Part shown: positions 54,202-64,000 of the stretch, piece after piece
Layout of the letters: each line of letters begins with the position of its first letter
Numbering within the stretch: position 1 is the first letter of the stretch
Source: Zygaena filipendulae
Taxonomy: Eukaryota > Arthropoda > Insecta > Lepidoptera > Zygaenidae
NCBI GenBank assembly: GCA_907165275.2
Contig: OU015651.1
Span: 7,276,501 to 7,340,500 of the forward strand
Direction: 5' to 3'
DNA: 64,000 nucleotides
Position numbers and translations under genes: made by a program
The notes under the pieces: model-generated
Seen by the model: the letters and a program-made list of their open reading frames with translations, nothing else
Told to the model about the DNA's origin: nothing
Database searches by the model: none

Positions 54202-57044
54202 TTAAAATAAGTTCATCCTAACATTAATGGATTTTAAAAGACACAGAAATATGTTTGTGTTTTTATGTACTTCTGGACCTACTTTTTCAGCATTTTCCAA
54301 TAGTTTTTTCGAAACATCACCTTTAAAGGTTTTTAGTATTTCCCATTCCCATTGAGCAGTTAATTTTTTTAAATCAATGTCAGTTTGATGGCGATCTCTA
54401 ATTTTAAAACAATAAACATTACTTTTGCAAAACAACGACAAACAAAGTATTATATCTTTTGGCTCATTCATCACTTCTTGTCTGAATACTACTTTATATT
54501 TGATCAATAAAATAAAATCTCTTGTCAGTTCAGCCGTTTGCAATATTATACCATGCATCTGCAATAATTTTTGCATGTAATTAATAGGTGATGTTGTTTT
54601 TGTGTTTGGCATTTGTACACAGTCTAGTATAATATAATTTGTAGCAATCACAGGAGTAACAGTTTGCTTTTGAGGCACAGTGGACATTGGCATTTGGACT
54701 ACATGAAAATTTGTATTTTGTGCCGATTGTACGGTATTATTTTGTGTGTATAAATTTGTTCCATGGTTTATAGTCCATAAATTGTTATTAAGGTTGCATA
54801 ATGCTGTTTCAGACATCAATTCAGTAACTGGCTTTACTTTAATTTTAGGAACACCTAAAGTTGTTTCATCAATTTCAGTTCGTTGTGGATCGTTAGAACT
54901 AGTATTATCATTGATAAAGCAGTTTTCTTTACTGAGAGCTAAAGATGTTGTAGATGTAATTATTGGCATGCATATGTCGTCATTTGGTACATCATCAGTT
55001 TCCATATTAATCGAAACAGATTCTATGTTGCAATCACTATTCTTTTTTTCAGCTATATTTACAGCAATTGTATTTAAATTCGTTTCAGCGATGTTTGATT
55101 TTTTCCGTAGTTGCTTCGGATTGGAAACTGGAGTTTTGTTTAAAATTTTCTTACTGAATTCTGATTCACAATCACTTTTATTTTCAGCCAATACAATACT
55201 TGAAGTGTTTACAGCTGAATTTTCTATAGAATTCAGTTCAGTCGATCTATTTGCAGTTATATCGGCTTCCATATCAATTTCTCCTCTTGCAGAGATGTTT
55301 TCTTTTTCATGTTCTTCATCATAAACCACTTTTTTCCATCCTGTACAACTGACCTCATTTACCTTAGATTCTCTTTGCTTAGTAAAAATTCTGACATAAT
55401 TAGTTTCTTTGGCATTTTTAGTATTTTGAAGACTTGGCAACCAATTAATCTCTAAGTTTCTATTTTCCAAATACCTTAAAAGTGCATTAGATCCAAATCC
55501 CTGTTTATTTAATATCTTTCTTCCTAAGCTCAAAATTTTATGTTTAAGGTGAGACTCATTACTAACTTGCTTATTGGGTTTAACTTTAAGATATTTACTG
55601 TAGCATGACGCAGTAATACTTTGGACTGTTTTTTCAATTGCTGCAGCATTTACCAAATGATCTGTTGGACTATTTAATTCACCATTTGTATTAGATTTAT
55701 AAGTTGCACTGTCATTGGATGTGTCATCAAGGTTTATGCAGACTGTATCATCTATTTCAACTGTCTTTTTTGTGAAATTACAGGTCTTAAGGCTGCTGTC
55801 ATCATTGGAACTTTGTGACACCAACCGATTCCTATTCTTATGTTTTTTAGGCTTGAATACAACATCATCCTCAGATGAATCACATTTAGTAAAATCATCG
55901 ACATTTTTTTCGCTTTTGTTTTCAGAAACTAATTGTCCAATATGTTCTGTATTATTATTAGCTTTATTCTTAGACTGATAGATAATATTGAACTCCACAT
56001 GGCCCCTATCAATTATTATTTTATCTTGACTATACACGACAGCATTTTTCAAACCCGTTATGTTTGGTTTATCATCTATTTTATTCAGCTTAACTGTACA
56101 GCAGTTTGTTAAGATATGTTCATACTTTGGAAAGCGTTTTTTATGAATTTGTATATGTCTTACCACATGTTTTTTTTTCTTGAAAGTACTCTGACAAATC
56201 CTACATGTTATTAATCTATTAAAGTTTGTCTTCCATATTTTTTTATGCTTGAGAATGTGCTTTTCTTTTTTTTCAGTGACTATTGTTTTGTGTGAATGTA
56301 AAGATTCTAAACTTGAAGACAGTACAGACAGTTTTTTTTTTTTAATTATAGTTGACGATTGTGTTTGTACATCAGGATCACTATCTATTTGCTGGCTTGA
56401 ACTAACTGCTTCTTGTTCTGCTTGCTTAGTTACATTCTCAGCAAGGTACTGAAAAAATATTGTACGACCCAAGCATTAATAAAATAATTGAGTACCATTT
56501 TTATGCAATTATGATAATCTAGTTAATCAAAATTGTGCACTTACATGTTTTATTTTCACATTTATTTTTAATTCTTGTTGCTTGTGAATATATTTCGTTT
56601 TAATAGCAAAAAATTCACATAAAATAGCCTGACAACTTCTGCAAATTAATTGGGGCAGGCCGTCATATGATTCAACCTGAAAAAAAAAATCTACCTAACT
56701 ATAGTTTTTTTTAAATAAATTCGTTTAGAGGCTTATAAAGTGTTGAAACGAAAGTTTTTAATGAAACTATTTTTTATACTTGGCATAGCTTAGGTACCTA
56801 CATGATATTATCTCCTTACCGAAATTATTAAATTAGATTTAATATTGATTTTTATTAATATTAACTGATAAATAGTAAACAAAACAATAGTTATGTGAAA
56901 TGTTATAATGTATGAACTTACATCTATATCAAAACAGAATTTTATTTGACTTTGAACAGTTGGAACAATCTGAAACATCCCCATTTCTTCCAAACAAAGA
57001 CGACATTTGATAAACAGCTGTGGATCAACTTGTATCATATCCAT
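54202..57044 (-). CDS. ZAD-domain zinc-finger protein, single C2H2 finger
   Basis: ZAD (zf-AD) proteins are an insect-expanded class of nuclear factors that dimerise through the N-terminal ZAD. Exons 57044-56922, 56676-56545 and 56448-54202 join in phase 0 with GT-AG sites, 833 residues. The ZAD has CRLC near residue 15 (CRLCLEEMGMFQIV), then the pair CRSC in LPQLICRSCQAILC, and a basic tail (KTKYIHKQQELKINVKIKH). One classical finger lies at about 167-187 (CRICQSTFKKKKHVVRHIQIH). About 640 residues follow with low-complexity Asn/Ser/Lys sequence. The last 120 or so residues are more ordered, ending in DLKKLTAQWEWEIL and a Lys-rich helix. One finger is few for this class, so DNA recognition may depend on the ZAD dimer or another partner. 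An AG just before the first ATG implies a 5'UTR intron. Confidence 0.82.
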
Positions 57045-57289
57045 GTTGCCAATTTCCTGAAATGAAATAATAATTTAGCTATTGACACAAGGAAACCAAT
57101 ATTTTATTGTAAATCAAATAAATCAATAACTCCAACGTCGCAGCCACCGTGCCTACTGCATTAATGTATCTACAGAAATATCTAGCTAAGCGGCCACAAA
57201 AGAACTCATTTGTTTAACGATATGTTACATGCGTCGAAGTGAAAAAAATTATTAAAAACAATCCCGTGACGTCAACGATATGTCTACAC
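57045..57289. other. Upstream of the ZAD gene
   Basis: Short intergenic segment between the ZAD gene's first coding exon and a LINE remnant; likely contains the gene's 5'UTR and promoter, which are not recognisable. Confidence 0.35.
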
Positions 57290-58920
57290 ACACACTAAAG
57301 TATATCCCACAATTTTTTAAGGAAATTCTTACTCATTTATTTAACCAATGTGTGGAACTCGGTACCTACCCTGAATGTCTATAAACCATAAAAGTTCAAC
57401 CAATATATAAAGGTAAGGGTGAAATGGATGTCTTGAAAAACTTTAGACCAATCTCATTAATCCCTATAATGTCCAAAGTGTTCGAGAACACGATGAGTAG
57501 TACCCTAATGCCATACGTGAGGGAAAATGACTTCCTTAACACAGAGCAGTACGCGTACCAGCCGGGGCGATCGACTGTAGACGCCGCGCACCGCGCGTGA
57601 CGCGGTAACGAAGGTGATGCTCCACCTGGAGGCGAGGCGCCAGGTCGCAGCAATATTTTGTGACTTGTCACGAGCCTTTGAGCTGGTAAACCACGCACTC
57701 CTCCTTGCCAAGATGGCTGCATATGGTATCGAAAGTCCCTTCTACAACACCATTGCTTCTTTTTTGAGCGGCCGTCGGCAATTGACGGCTGTGCGAGGTG
57801 AGCGCTCAAACTTGGAGCCGATTGGAGATAGCTCGGTGCCGCAGGGGTCAGTCATGGGCAACTACCTGTTCCTGTTGCTCATGAATGGCTTGACAGAGGC
57901 GACTCAAGACGCTGAGTTTGTTATATTCGCTGACGACGGGTGTGTCATTGTTGCCGCTGATTCATTTTCACTTTTAAGTCAAAAGCTTAACCGAGTAATG
58001 ACTGATGTTCACGCCTGGTTTTCGGCTAATGGCATGACCTTAAACGTTAGTAAAACTAGCATAGTCCACTTTGGTCTTCGAGGGAGATACCCTCAAAACT
58101 TGGATAAAGTGTGTAATGGAACTCCTGTATCCCAGGTAGATGAGGTCAAATACCTTGGCTTCATAGTAGATGCGGGCTTGACCTGGACCGCCCACATCGA
58201 TGCACTGCTAAATCGCCTGTCTTTGGCATGTTATGCCTTGACCAGGCTCAGACTTAGCATAACTGATAGCTCCATAAGGAAAGCCTACTTTGGATACTTC
58301 CACTCTGTGTTGACATACGGTGTTTGCCTGTGGGGAACCGCTGCTGAGCATTTAGCAGCATTTCGAATGCAAAAGCGTGCAGTGCGCATCCTGGCCAACG
58401 TGAAGTGGGATCACTGAAGTGGGACTGTTTCAACATCACAAAATACTGTCGTTGCCTTGCACGTACATATTCGAAGCTGCAAAGTACGTGAAGTACAATA
58501 TCCAACAGTTTCCTACGCGTGGAGACACTCACGAACTTAATACTAGGGGTCGCAGTGATCTCGAAGTACCAAAACATAGATTACAAAAAATTGCTAAATT
58601 CTTGCAGGTGATGGCGGTCACGATCTTTAACAGGATACCCAGTGAGATAAAATCTGTTGACATTTTTAAATCTAAAACTAAATTTAAAAAATTGCTTCTT
58701 GACCACGCATTTTATAGTATCAAAGAGTTTCTCGATTCCAAGTGGCCTGCTCTTCCAAGTCTTGGCAACATAAATAGTCAAATATAAAATATGGCTGCAG
58801 GTCTAATTATAAGTTAATCTATATGCTCATATATAGCTAACTCTAATGTTATATTTCAATGAATTTAATAGTTTAATTTGACATGTAAATAATGAATTTA
58901 TGAATAAACAATACAATACA
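57290..58920 (+). pseudogene. 5'-truncated Jockey-like LINE, broken by frameshift and stops
   Basis: Two RT pieces. An N-terminal block at about 57405-57600 contains NFRPISLIPIMSKVFENTM and a QPGRSTVDAA motif, shifted by one frame. The longer frame 57614-58417 contains DLSRAFELVNHALL, SSVPQGSVMGNYLF and FADDGCVIVAAD (a FADD variant of the RT core). It ends in an early TGA near 58416. A third frame, 58419-58787, carries the C-terminal part. A stop near 57380 also interrupts the upstream part. The endonuclease is missing. The 3' end is at about 58920, rich in AATACAAT. A dead copy. Confidence 0.82.
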
Positions 58921-59201
58921 AAGGTTTAGAATATGTTATGATTTGCTTTTCACGTCAGTTGCGAAGAAATAGAACAGAACAGTGTTGTCATAGCATCAGT
59001 TTATTTCAGGCATAAGAATTAAGAAGCCTAAAAAGCCGTTTTGGTCCAATAAAACCGATAACAATAATAATATGCATTGCATATATAAGAACTTTGCGAG
59101 CATGATAAATGAAAATAATATTTTACGCCCGAAGCGCTGTTTTAAATCAAGAATTGAGTGAAAGATTTTAGAGAAGAAGAGCACATCAAGGGATACAATA
59201 T

Positions 59202-59224
59202 AAGAAGAAGAAGAAGAAGAAGAA
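59202..59224. repeat. (AAG)n microsatellite
   Basis: Seven to eight uninterrupted AAG/AGA units. Confidence 0.9.
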
Positions 59225-59300
59225 AATACATTTATTTCAGCACAACACACAAAAAAAAGAAACAAACATCAACAGTGCCTAATCTAAAGAAACAAAGAAA

Positions 59301-59545
59301 CATGTAGTAAAATTAACTGCAAACATTTACAGGGTCGAAAGTATAAGTTATAAGAAGACCTTAAGATACCGGCGCGCGGCGATGTGTGTGTAAAGCGATT
59401 GAGCGGCGAGCGCCTTCACTCGCACATTCTTTTGAATTTATTTATTTTGTTTGAAGAATTTTTTTTTTTAAGAACATGTTTATAATGGTGTACATACTTT
59501 CAACCCTGTAAATATTAGCAGCTAATGTTACCACATCTTATACAC
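59301..59545. repeat. Inverted-repeat element (family C), copy 3
   Basis: TGTAGTAAAATTAACTGCAA, ACATTTACAGGGTCGAAAG at the left; CTTTCAACCCTGTAAATATT and AGCAGCTAATGTTACCACA at the right, in inverted orientation. Confidence 0.72.
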
Positions 59546-59604
59546 AAGTAGTCGTCAGGTACAAGTGCCTAATATTGCCAGTAGGCCTGTAAAGTTAAAG
59601 TAGG

Positions 59605-59790
59605 TACTTAAGAATCCCCCCCGAATGGGTTCCCGCCTTGTCGTGGCGGGGGGGCTCAGTAGCCGTGGTCTTGGTTTGCCCACGGTGAAGCTAAGAGGAA
59701 CCCGAGGAGGGGCCTGTTAATAGCCACCAAGTTGGAAGACTACCTTGCATCCCCGGGCCGGTAAAAATGGGAGTAGCGGAGGGTGTTATT
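59605..59790. other. GC-rich block of unknown origin
   Basis: Much more GC-rich than its surroundings. GGGTTCCCGCCTTGTCGTGG, CGGGGGGGCTCAGTAGCC, GTGAAGCTAAGAGGAACCCG and GGCCTGTTAATAGCCACCAA. A hairpin (CCCGCC...GGCGGGG) is present. No frame or other copy in the window; perhaps part of a LINE 5'UTR. Confidence 0.4.
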
Positions 59791-59887
59791 TTTTGAAATG
59801 AGGTTACAAAACACTATCCATATGCAATGTTATTACCGTACAGACCTTTACGCTCGACCCATTAGAGCACGGGTCGGCAACATTTTT

Positions 59888-60200
59888 TACCAACTTCCCA
59901 AAAAGGAGGAGGTTCTCAATTTGAAGTGTGTTTTTTTTCTTATATAAGGGCCACAAATGTTATGAGAGGCCACATTTTTTTTTTGACAGAGGAGAGAAGG
60001 AACTTTTGCATTTTTAACCGACTTCCAAAAAGGAGAAGGTTCTGCATTCGGCTGTATGTATGTTTACCTACCTACCTACACGATTATCTTCTTGAAGACG
60101 GTGGGACCAATTCAGAAAATTCTTTTTTGTTGTGTTTTGGGTATTTTTATAGTAAATCGTTCATTTGCTTTCCTAAAGCAAAATTTGTGGAACTGATGAT
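59888..60200. repeat. Family D copies, one interrupted by another
   Basis: CAACTTCCCAAAAAGGAGGA at 59888 and TTTTTAACCGACTTCCAAAA at 60013 are the same left end in tandem, the second followed by AGGAGAAGGTTCTGCATTCG. The right ends are not clear. Confidence 0.6.
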
Positions 60201-60692
60201 GAAGACCACAGATGGTCATCAGAACTACTCAACAATAATACGTTTTTTACAGGTTTTGATTGGACCGATTTGGAAAATGCTTTTTTTGTTTGAAAGGGTA
60301 TACTCCCAAGTTGGTCTCATTGTCATTTGTCACCAAGTCGAGAAGTCGAGTCGAGAGAGAAAAATACAAAAAAAAACTCATTTTGTTAAAAATGACAGTT
60401 GCTTTGTTTTTCCATAGGGCAGCCGTATAATACTTTGACATTTAAATAACACCATAATGGGCTTTGTTTAAATTAAGATAATGTGCTATGGTGACTAAAC
60501 AAGCGCCATACAACACAAACATGAAAAAATCAAACCCAACTTTGTACTACACATATTTGTTAATATTTGGTAACAATTAATTTCACCATTAATAGCATAC
60601 TGGAGTCTGCAATGCTTAGTGCACTATAATAATATGGAAATTATTTCTATCAGCCGTTTTTTTAAATAATATTTAACAAGCTTTTTAAATTC

Positions 60693-60885
60693 CATTTGAC
60701 CACAGCCCACCTGATATTACAGTGTGGTTGAAGATTGTGAACACATATAGCCTGGAATGAGAATTGTCTATGAAATAGGTCTAACAAAACACACTTAGGT
60801 GTTTAGCAACAAATCTTCAACTTGAAGGTTAGGAACGAACTAGCCAGTGAGACACTAGATAGTGTCCTGCCATCATACAAAACAG
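60693..60885. repeat. Interspersed repeat (family G), copy 2
   Basis: GACCACAGCCCACCTGATAT, TACAGTGTGGTTGAAGATTG and GACACTAGATAGTGTCCTGC correspond to 50855-51095 in order. Confidence 0.6.
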
Positions 60886-61560
60886 ACAAACATAAATGTG
60901 CAAAAAATATTCAATATAGGTACAAACTACAATACCCCAATACATAATATTAGTTAAAACATTTGTTTACATTTTTAACATAAGAACTGTGACACAATAT
61001 CTAATGCCTGCTTCACCAAACAAGAACCTCATAATGAGGATGTTTTGATCTATGTCTTTAATAAAAAAATACTGGAGGCAGACCAAAATTATCAGGATAG
61101 GATAACAGGATTCTTAGTAAAAATCCACAACAATAATCTCCGTGGTCTGAGGGTAGGTAATTCTTTTCAACCATCCATCTTCAGTGTTAGTGCCTACCAT
61201 AAGGTATCCAAAAGAATAAGAACTTAAAGAATAAATACTACTAAAATACTATCTACTAAAAAAATTTGACCAAAGAAACAACAACTTTGTTAGTTAAATA
61301 AAACCGTTTAAATAATACAGTACGAAAGTATAAATAGGTACTTACTGTTAAAGAAGCACCTACCAACGCGCACAGATCCAATAAGTAATAATATAGAATT
61401 TATAGACAGCACAATGATATTTCACCAAAATATTAACCAGTAACCACTAACCACTCAATGAGAGATTGTTGACGAAAGAATAAAATCACTAGAATAAGTA
61501 ATCACCACAGAACACATCACTACATAACATAACCACAAACTAACTAGACTTATGAACATA
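60886..61560. other. Intergenic, AT-rich
   Basis: No gene or recognisable element. Confidence 0.5.
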
Positions 61561-61581
61561 ACCACAAAGAGAGTAGTGATG

Positions 61582-61690
61582 CGACTCGAGCCGTTTTTAT
61601 TCGTATTCGAGTGGAAATAAATTTGATTCGAGTTCGTTTGCACTCGAGTTATCGAGTTAACTCGAGGTACCGAGTCAAATCGGTGCGCCG
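61582..61690. repeat. Cluster of TCGAG/CTCGA words
   Basis: At least nine TCGAG or CTCGA words in about 110 bases (CTCGAGCCG, TTCGAGTGG, TTCGAGTTCG, CTCGAGTTATCGAGTTAACT, CTCGAGGTACCGAGT). The end of the window (63978-64000) has AACTCGAAATACTCGA. Irregular spacing. Confidence 0.6.
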
Positions 61691-62308
61691 AGTAGATTTA
61701 GATTTACGTCACTAGTCTACGTTGTTGGGGACTTCAAGTTCAAACTTTCTAGATCTTTCTATGTAGCTGTAGGTAATAAAATAAAAGTAGCCTAAAGCCC
61801 TTCGACCTTCGTCCACGCATCAATTCGCTCTAGACTCGATTGATACGCGACTGAAAGAAACTCTAATTTACGAATGCTACGCGTTCTCGACCACGACCAC
61901 TCGTCCACGGACCACGAGTTGATTCGACTCGGACTCTACCAAAGACATTTTACTTTGAGTATGTTCCTATCCCACCAAAAACATAAATGTAAAAAAGTAT
62001 AGCCAAGTTCAATACAAAAATTATGCTTGGCTGTGAGCTTCGCTTCGCCGTAAAAAGAATGGAGATCTAAATGAGTGCCAAGTTCTATGCAAAATCGATC
62101 GATATAGGTATTAATAGGAACAAAATAACATTATGAACAAATGTTAAACTCTATTTCTTTGCTTGGATACCTACAACAATTGCTGTTATTTAAAAACGTG
62201 AGATCTCAAAGTAGATTAGATTTGACTTGGCCGGTTTTCATTACATCATTACATCAGTCACCTTTGCTTGGTCTTGGCTTGACATGCTGCTGCGTGTCTA
62301 GATAAAGT
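61691..62308. other. Intergenic
   Basis: No gene or recognisable element; a stretch around 61855-61945 is rich in CGA/TCG (CTCGACCACGACCACTCGTC). Confidence 0.45.
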
Positions 62309-62600
62309 TAAGCGCTTATTACACCTTGCAATTTCAGAGCACCAATTTAGGGCTCTAAATCAGATAAAATTTAGGGTCGATGAGAGAGAGAGAGCGAGTA
62401 ATCACACTACACTAAATTGTACCCTAAATCGACTATAGTAGGGCACATTTTAATGTAGTAGAATGTGAAGAGTAGTCGATTTAGGGTACAATTTAGTGTA
62501 GTGTGATTACTCGCTCTCTCTCTCTCATCGACCCTAAATTTTATCTGATTTAGAGCCCTAAATTGGTGCTCTGAAATTGCAAAGTATAATAAGCTCATTA
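62309..62600. mobile_element. Palindromic element (family B), complete copy
   Basis: About 290 bp, arms about 115-130 bp, nearly perfect. TTGCAATTTCAGAGCACCAA on the left and its inverse on the right; (GA)n/(CT)n in each arm; centre near 62450. No coding capacity. Confidence 0.82.
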
Positions 62601-62712
62601 ATTATTCTTAGGTATACTGGTAACTGTTGAACGGAAAAACGGAATGCAGTTAACCAGTCATTGATTCGAAGTTGGGAGCTTTTGTCGGGATTTTAGCAGT
62701 GACGGACGTCAG

Positions 62713-62883
62713 TAGGGGGAGCACGAATTTTTTCGATCTCGTCTAGTCGATATCGAGCATTTTTTTTGTATGGAAAATAAACAGCGCCACCTATCCAGTG
62801 TTGTTCATTTTCCATACAAAAAAACGCTTTGACATTACGACGATATCGACTAGACGAGAGCGAAAAAATTCGTGCTCCCCCTA
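62713..62883. mobile_element. Short palindromic MITE with CAG target duplication
   Basis: 171 bp with inverted ends TAGGGGGAGCACGAATTTTT and TCG; arms pair over about 75 bases with one insertion. CAG at 62710-62712 is repeated at 62884-62886, while uninterrupted family E copies have a single GTCAGTTTTATT. So a 3-bp duplication. Confidence 0.85.
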
Positions 62884-63110
62884 CAGTTTTATTTCTTTAT
62901 TTTGCAAATTAGTTTATCGTGATTAATATTGTGTGAATGTGGTGGATGTTGCATAATAGTGATCCATTAGTGTTGAACAGTGTATAGAAACAGTGAAATA
63001 AGATGAAATGGGGCGTTCATCGGGAGGTTGTCGTTTTACTATACAACTTCCCACTGAGTGTCCTATTAAGGTTCAACTGTAAAAATTTGCTGCCCAAAGT
63101 TCCGGTAAAG

Positions 63111-63143
63111 CATCGAAATGCATCTCACCAATGCATTTCGATG
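63111..63143. repeat. Hairpin within family E
   Basis: CATCGAAATGCAT, loop CTCACCA, ATGCATTTCGATG: 13-bp stem. Almost the same in the copies at 43170, 63611 and 63731. Confidence 0.8.
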
Positions 63144-63222
63144 TAAATAACTTCAGAAGAAAAAAATATTAATGAATTGGCTGTATGGACTTAGCTTCCT
63201 TTACCTTTCCCATTGGGGTAAA

Positions 63223-63354
63223 TCTAACTACAAGACTGTTATTTTCATGTTCATCGTTTCCCTACCTTGAAACTGGCAAAATGTGTAAACCGCGCGACGC
63301 CATAACAAAAAAAAAATTCTTTCACTGATGAGAATTATCATGTTTAGGGGACTT
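63223..63354. other. Spacer between family E copies
   Basis: Short unique-looking segment, no feature recognised. Confidence 0.4.
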
Positions 63355-63715
63355 TTGGCGGGATTTCTAGCAGAGTGGACGTCAGTTTTATTTCTTTGTT
63401 TTGCAAATTAGTTTATCGTGATTAATATTGTGTGAATATGGTGGATTTTGCATAATACTGATCCATTAGTGATGAATAGTGTGCGGAAAGAGTGAAATAA
63501 GATGAAATAGGGCGTTCATCGGGAGGTTTTCGTTTTACTATACAACTTCCCACAGAGCGTCCTATTAAGGTTCAACTGTAAAGATTTGCTGCCAAAAGTT
63601 CCGGTAAAGCATCGAAATACATCTCACCAATGCATTTCGATGTAAATAACTTCAGAAGAAGAAAATACTAATGAATTGGCTATATGAACTAAGATTCCTT
63701 CTGCCTTCCCCGAGA
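63355..63715 (+). repeat. Family E copy
   Basis: Full-length, from GGCGGGATTTCTAGCAGAGT to GATTCCTTCTGCCTTCCCC. No nested element. Confidence 0.75.
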
Positions 63716-63812
63716 GGGGTTCCGGTAAAACATCGAAATGCATCTCACCAATGCATTTCGATGTAAATAACTTCAGAAGAAGAAAATACTAATGAATTGG
63801 CTATATTTTAAG
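63716..63812 (+). repeat. Family E partial copy, tandem
   Basis: Only the 3' part (GGTTCCGGTAAAACATCG to GAATTGGCTATAT), joined directly to the previous copy. Confidence 0.7.
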
Positions 63813-64000
63813 AGTAGGCACTTCCATATAGTACGGACCGCCAAGAGGGGATTTGTGGATTAGCTAAAGCGCGTCAGATGAACATAAGGGGGGTACCTTG
63901 CACCATGTTGAGTACCGAATATAGGCCCTCTACACTGGTGGGTGCGTCTAGAATAACCGATCAGATTAGTAAAAAAAAATCGATAACTCGAAATACTCGA
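63813..64000. other. Window end
   Basis: No gene or element recognised in the last bases; ends in TCGATAACTCGAAATACTCGA (21 bases, the last 20 recalling the 61582 cluster). Confidence 0.4.

Larger units (their letters stand above)
62690..63222 (+). repeat. Family E copy interrupted by a nested element
   Basis: Body matches 42955-43275. It carries a nested insertion (62713-62883) just after its GACGTCAG start, which other copies lack. Confidence 0.75.

Noticed and set aside
54746..56452. Plus-strand frames of up to 192 codons
   Set aside because: Antisense to the long last exon of the ZAD gene.
57396..57809. Minus-strand frames in the Jockey-like LINE
   Set aside because: Shadows of the plus-strand RT remnant.
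59926..60417. 163-codon plus-strand frame
   Set aside because: Falls across family D repeats and low-complexity sequence; no domain.

Overview
This is a nuclear window from an insect, almost certainly a moth or butterfly. It is AT-rich, and every host gene is broken into small exons by AT-rich introns. The short word TAGGTACCTAC is scattered throughout. Many elements end in a GC-rich hairpin (CGCGGGTGAAACCGCG) followed by CTAGT, as in the Lep1-type non-autonomous Helitrons of Lepidoptera. The encoded proteins are of insect type. No prokaryotic operon, CRISPR array or clear tRNA/rRNA gene was seen.

Layout of host genes. (1) 1-1353, minus: TMEM43 (LUMA), inner nuclear membrane/ER protein, running off the left edge. 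(2) 4333-8456, plus: an mTERF-family mitochondrial transcription termination factor, seven exons, 5' end not found. (3) 11344-20365, minus: the glial paired-class homeobox gene reversed polarity (repo), three coding exons, with an intact LTR retrotransposon in its 7.8-kb first intron. (4) 26113-36387, minus: a 15-exon type I membrane protein (CUB-like, Ser/Thr/Asn-rich stalk, CUB-like, LDLa, TM, about 315-residue cytoplasmic tail). I joined its exons by hand and they stay in one frame for 1126 codons. It resembles the CUB/LDLa receptors Culd or Neto of flies. (5) 43659-49500, plus: mitochondrial AAA chaperone Bcs1, seven exons, 424 aa. (6) 54202-57044, minus: a ZAD-type zinc-finger protein. 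A possible secreted-protein first exon lies at 50574-50786. These genes show no obvious shared pathway; two encode mitochondrial proteins and two encode transcription regulators.

Mobile DNA fills most of the rest. There is a 4.4-kb Ty3/gypsy-type element (13991-18399) with 5-bp target duplication, paired LTRs, PBS, PPT and one uninterrupted gag-pol frame. A near-complete non-LTR retrotransposon (about 38037-42320) has two intact ORFs joined by a UAAUG stop-start overlap and a perfect hairpin covering the ORF1 start codon. Two 5'-truncated LINE remnants lie at 2403-3418 and 57290-58920, and a small RT fragment near 50.3-50.5 kb. There are about 17 Helitron-like copies, one of them a three-unit tandem array, and several families of inverted-repeat elements, some nested so precisely that insertion order and target duplications can be read directly.

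Coordinates of exons were derived by eye from splice signals, reading frame and remembered family features; no alignment or transcript data were available.
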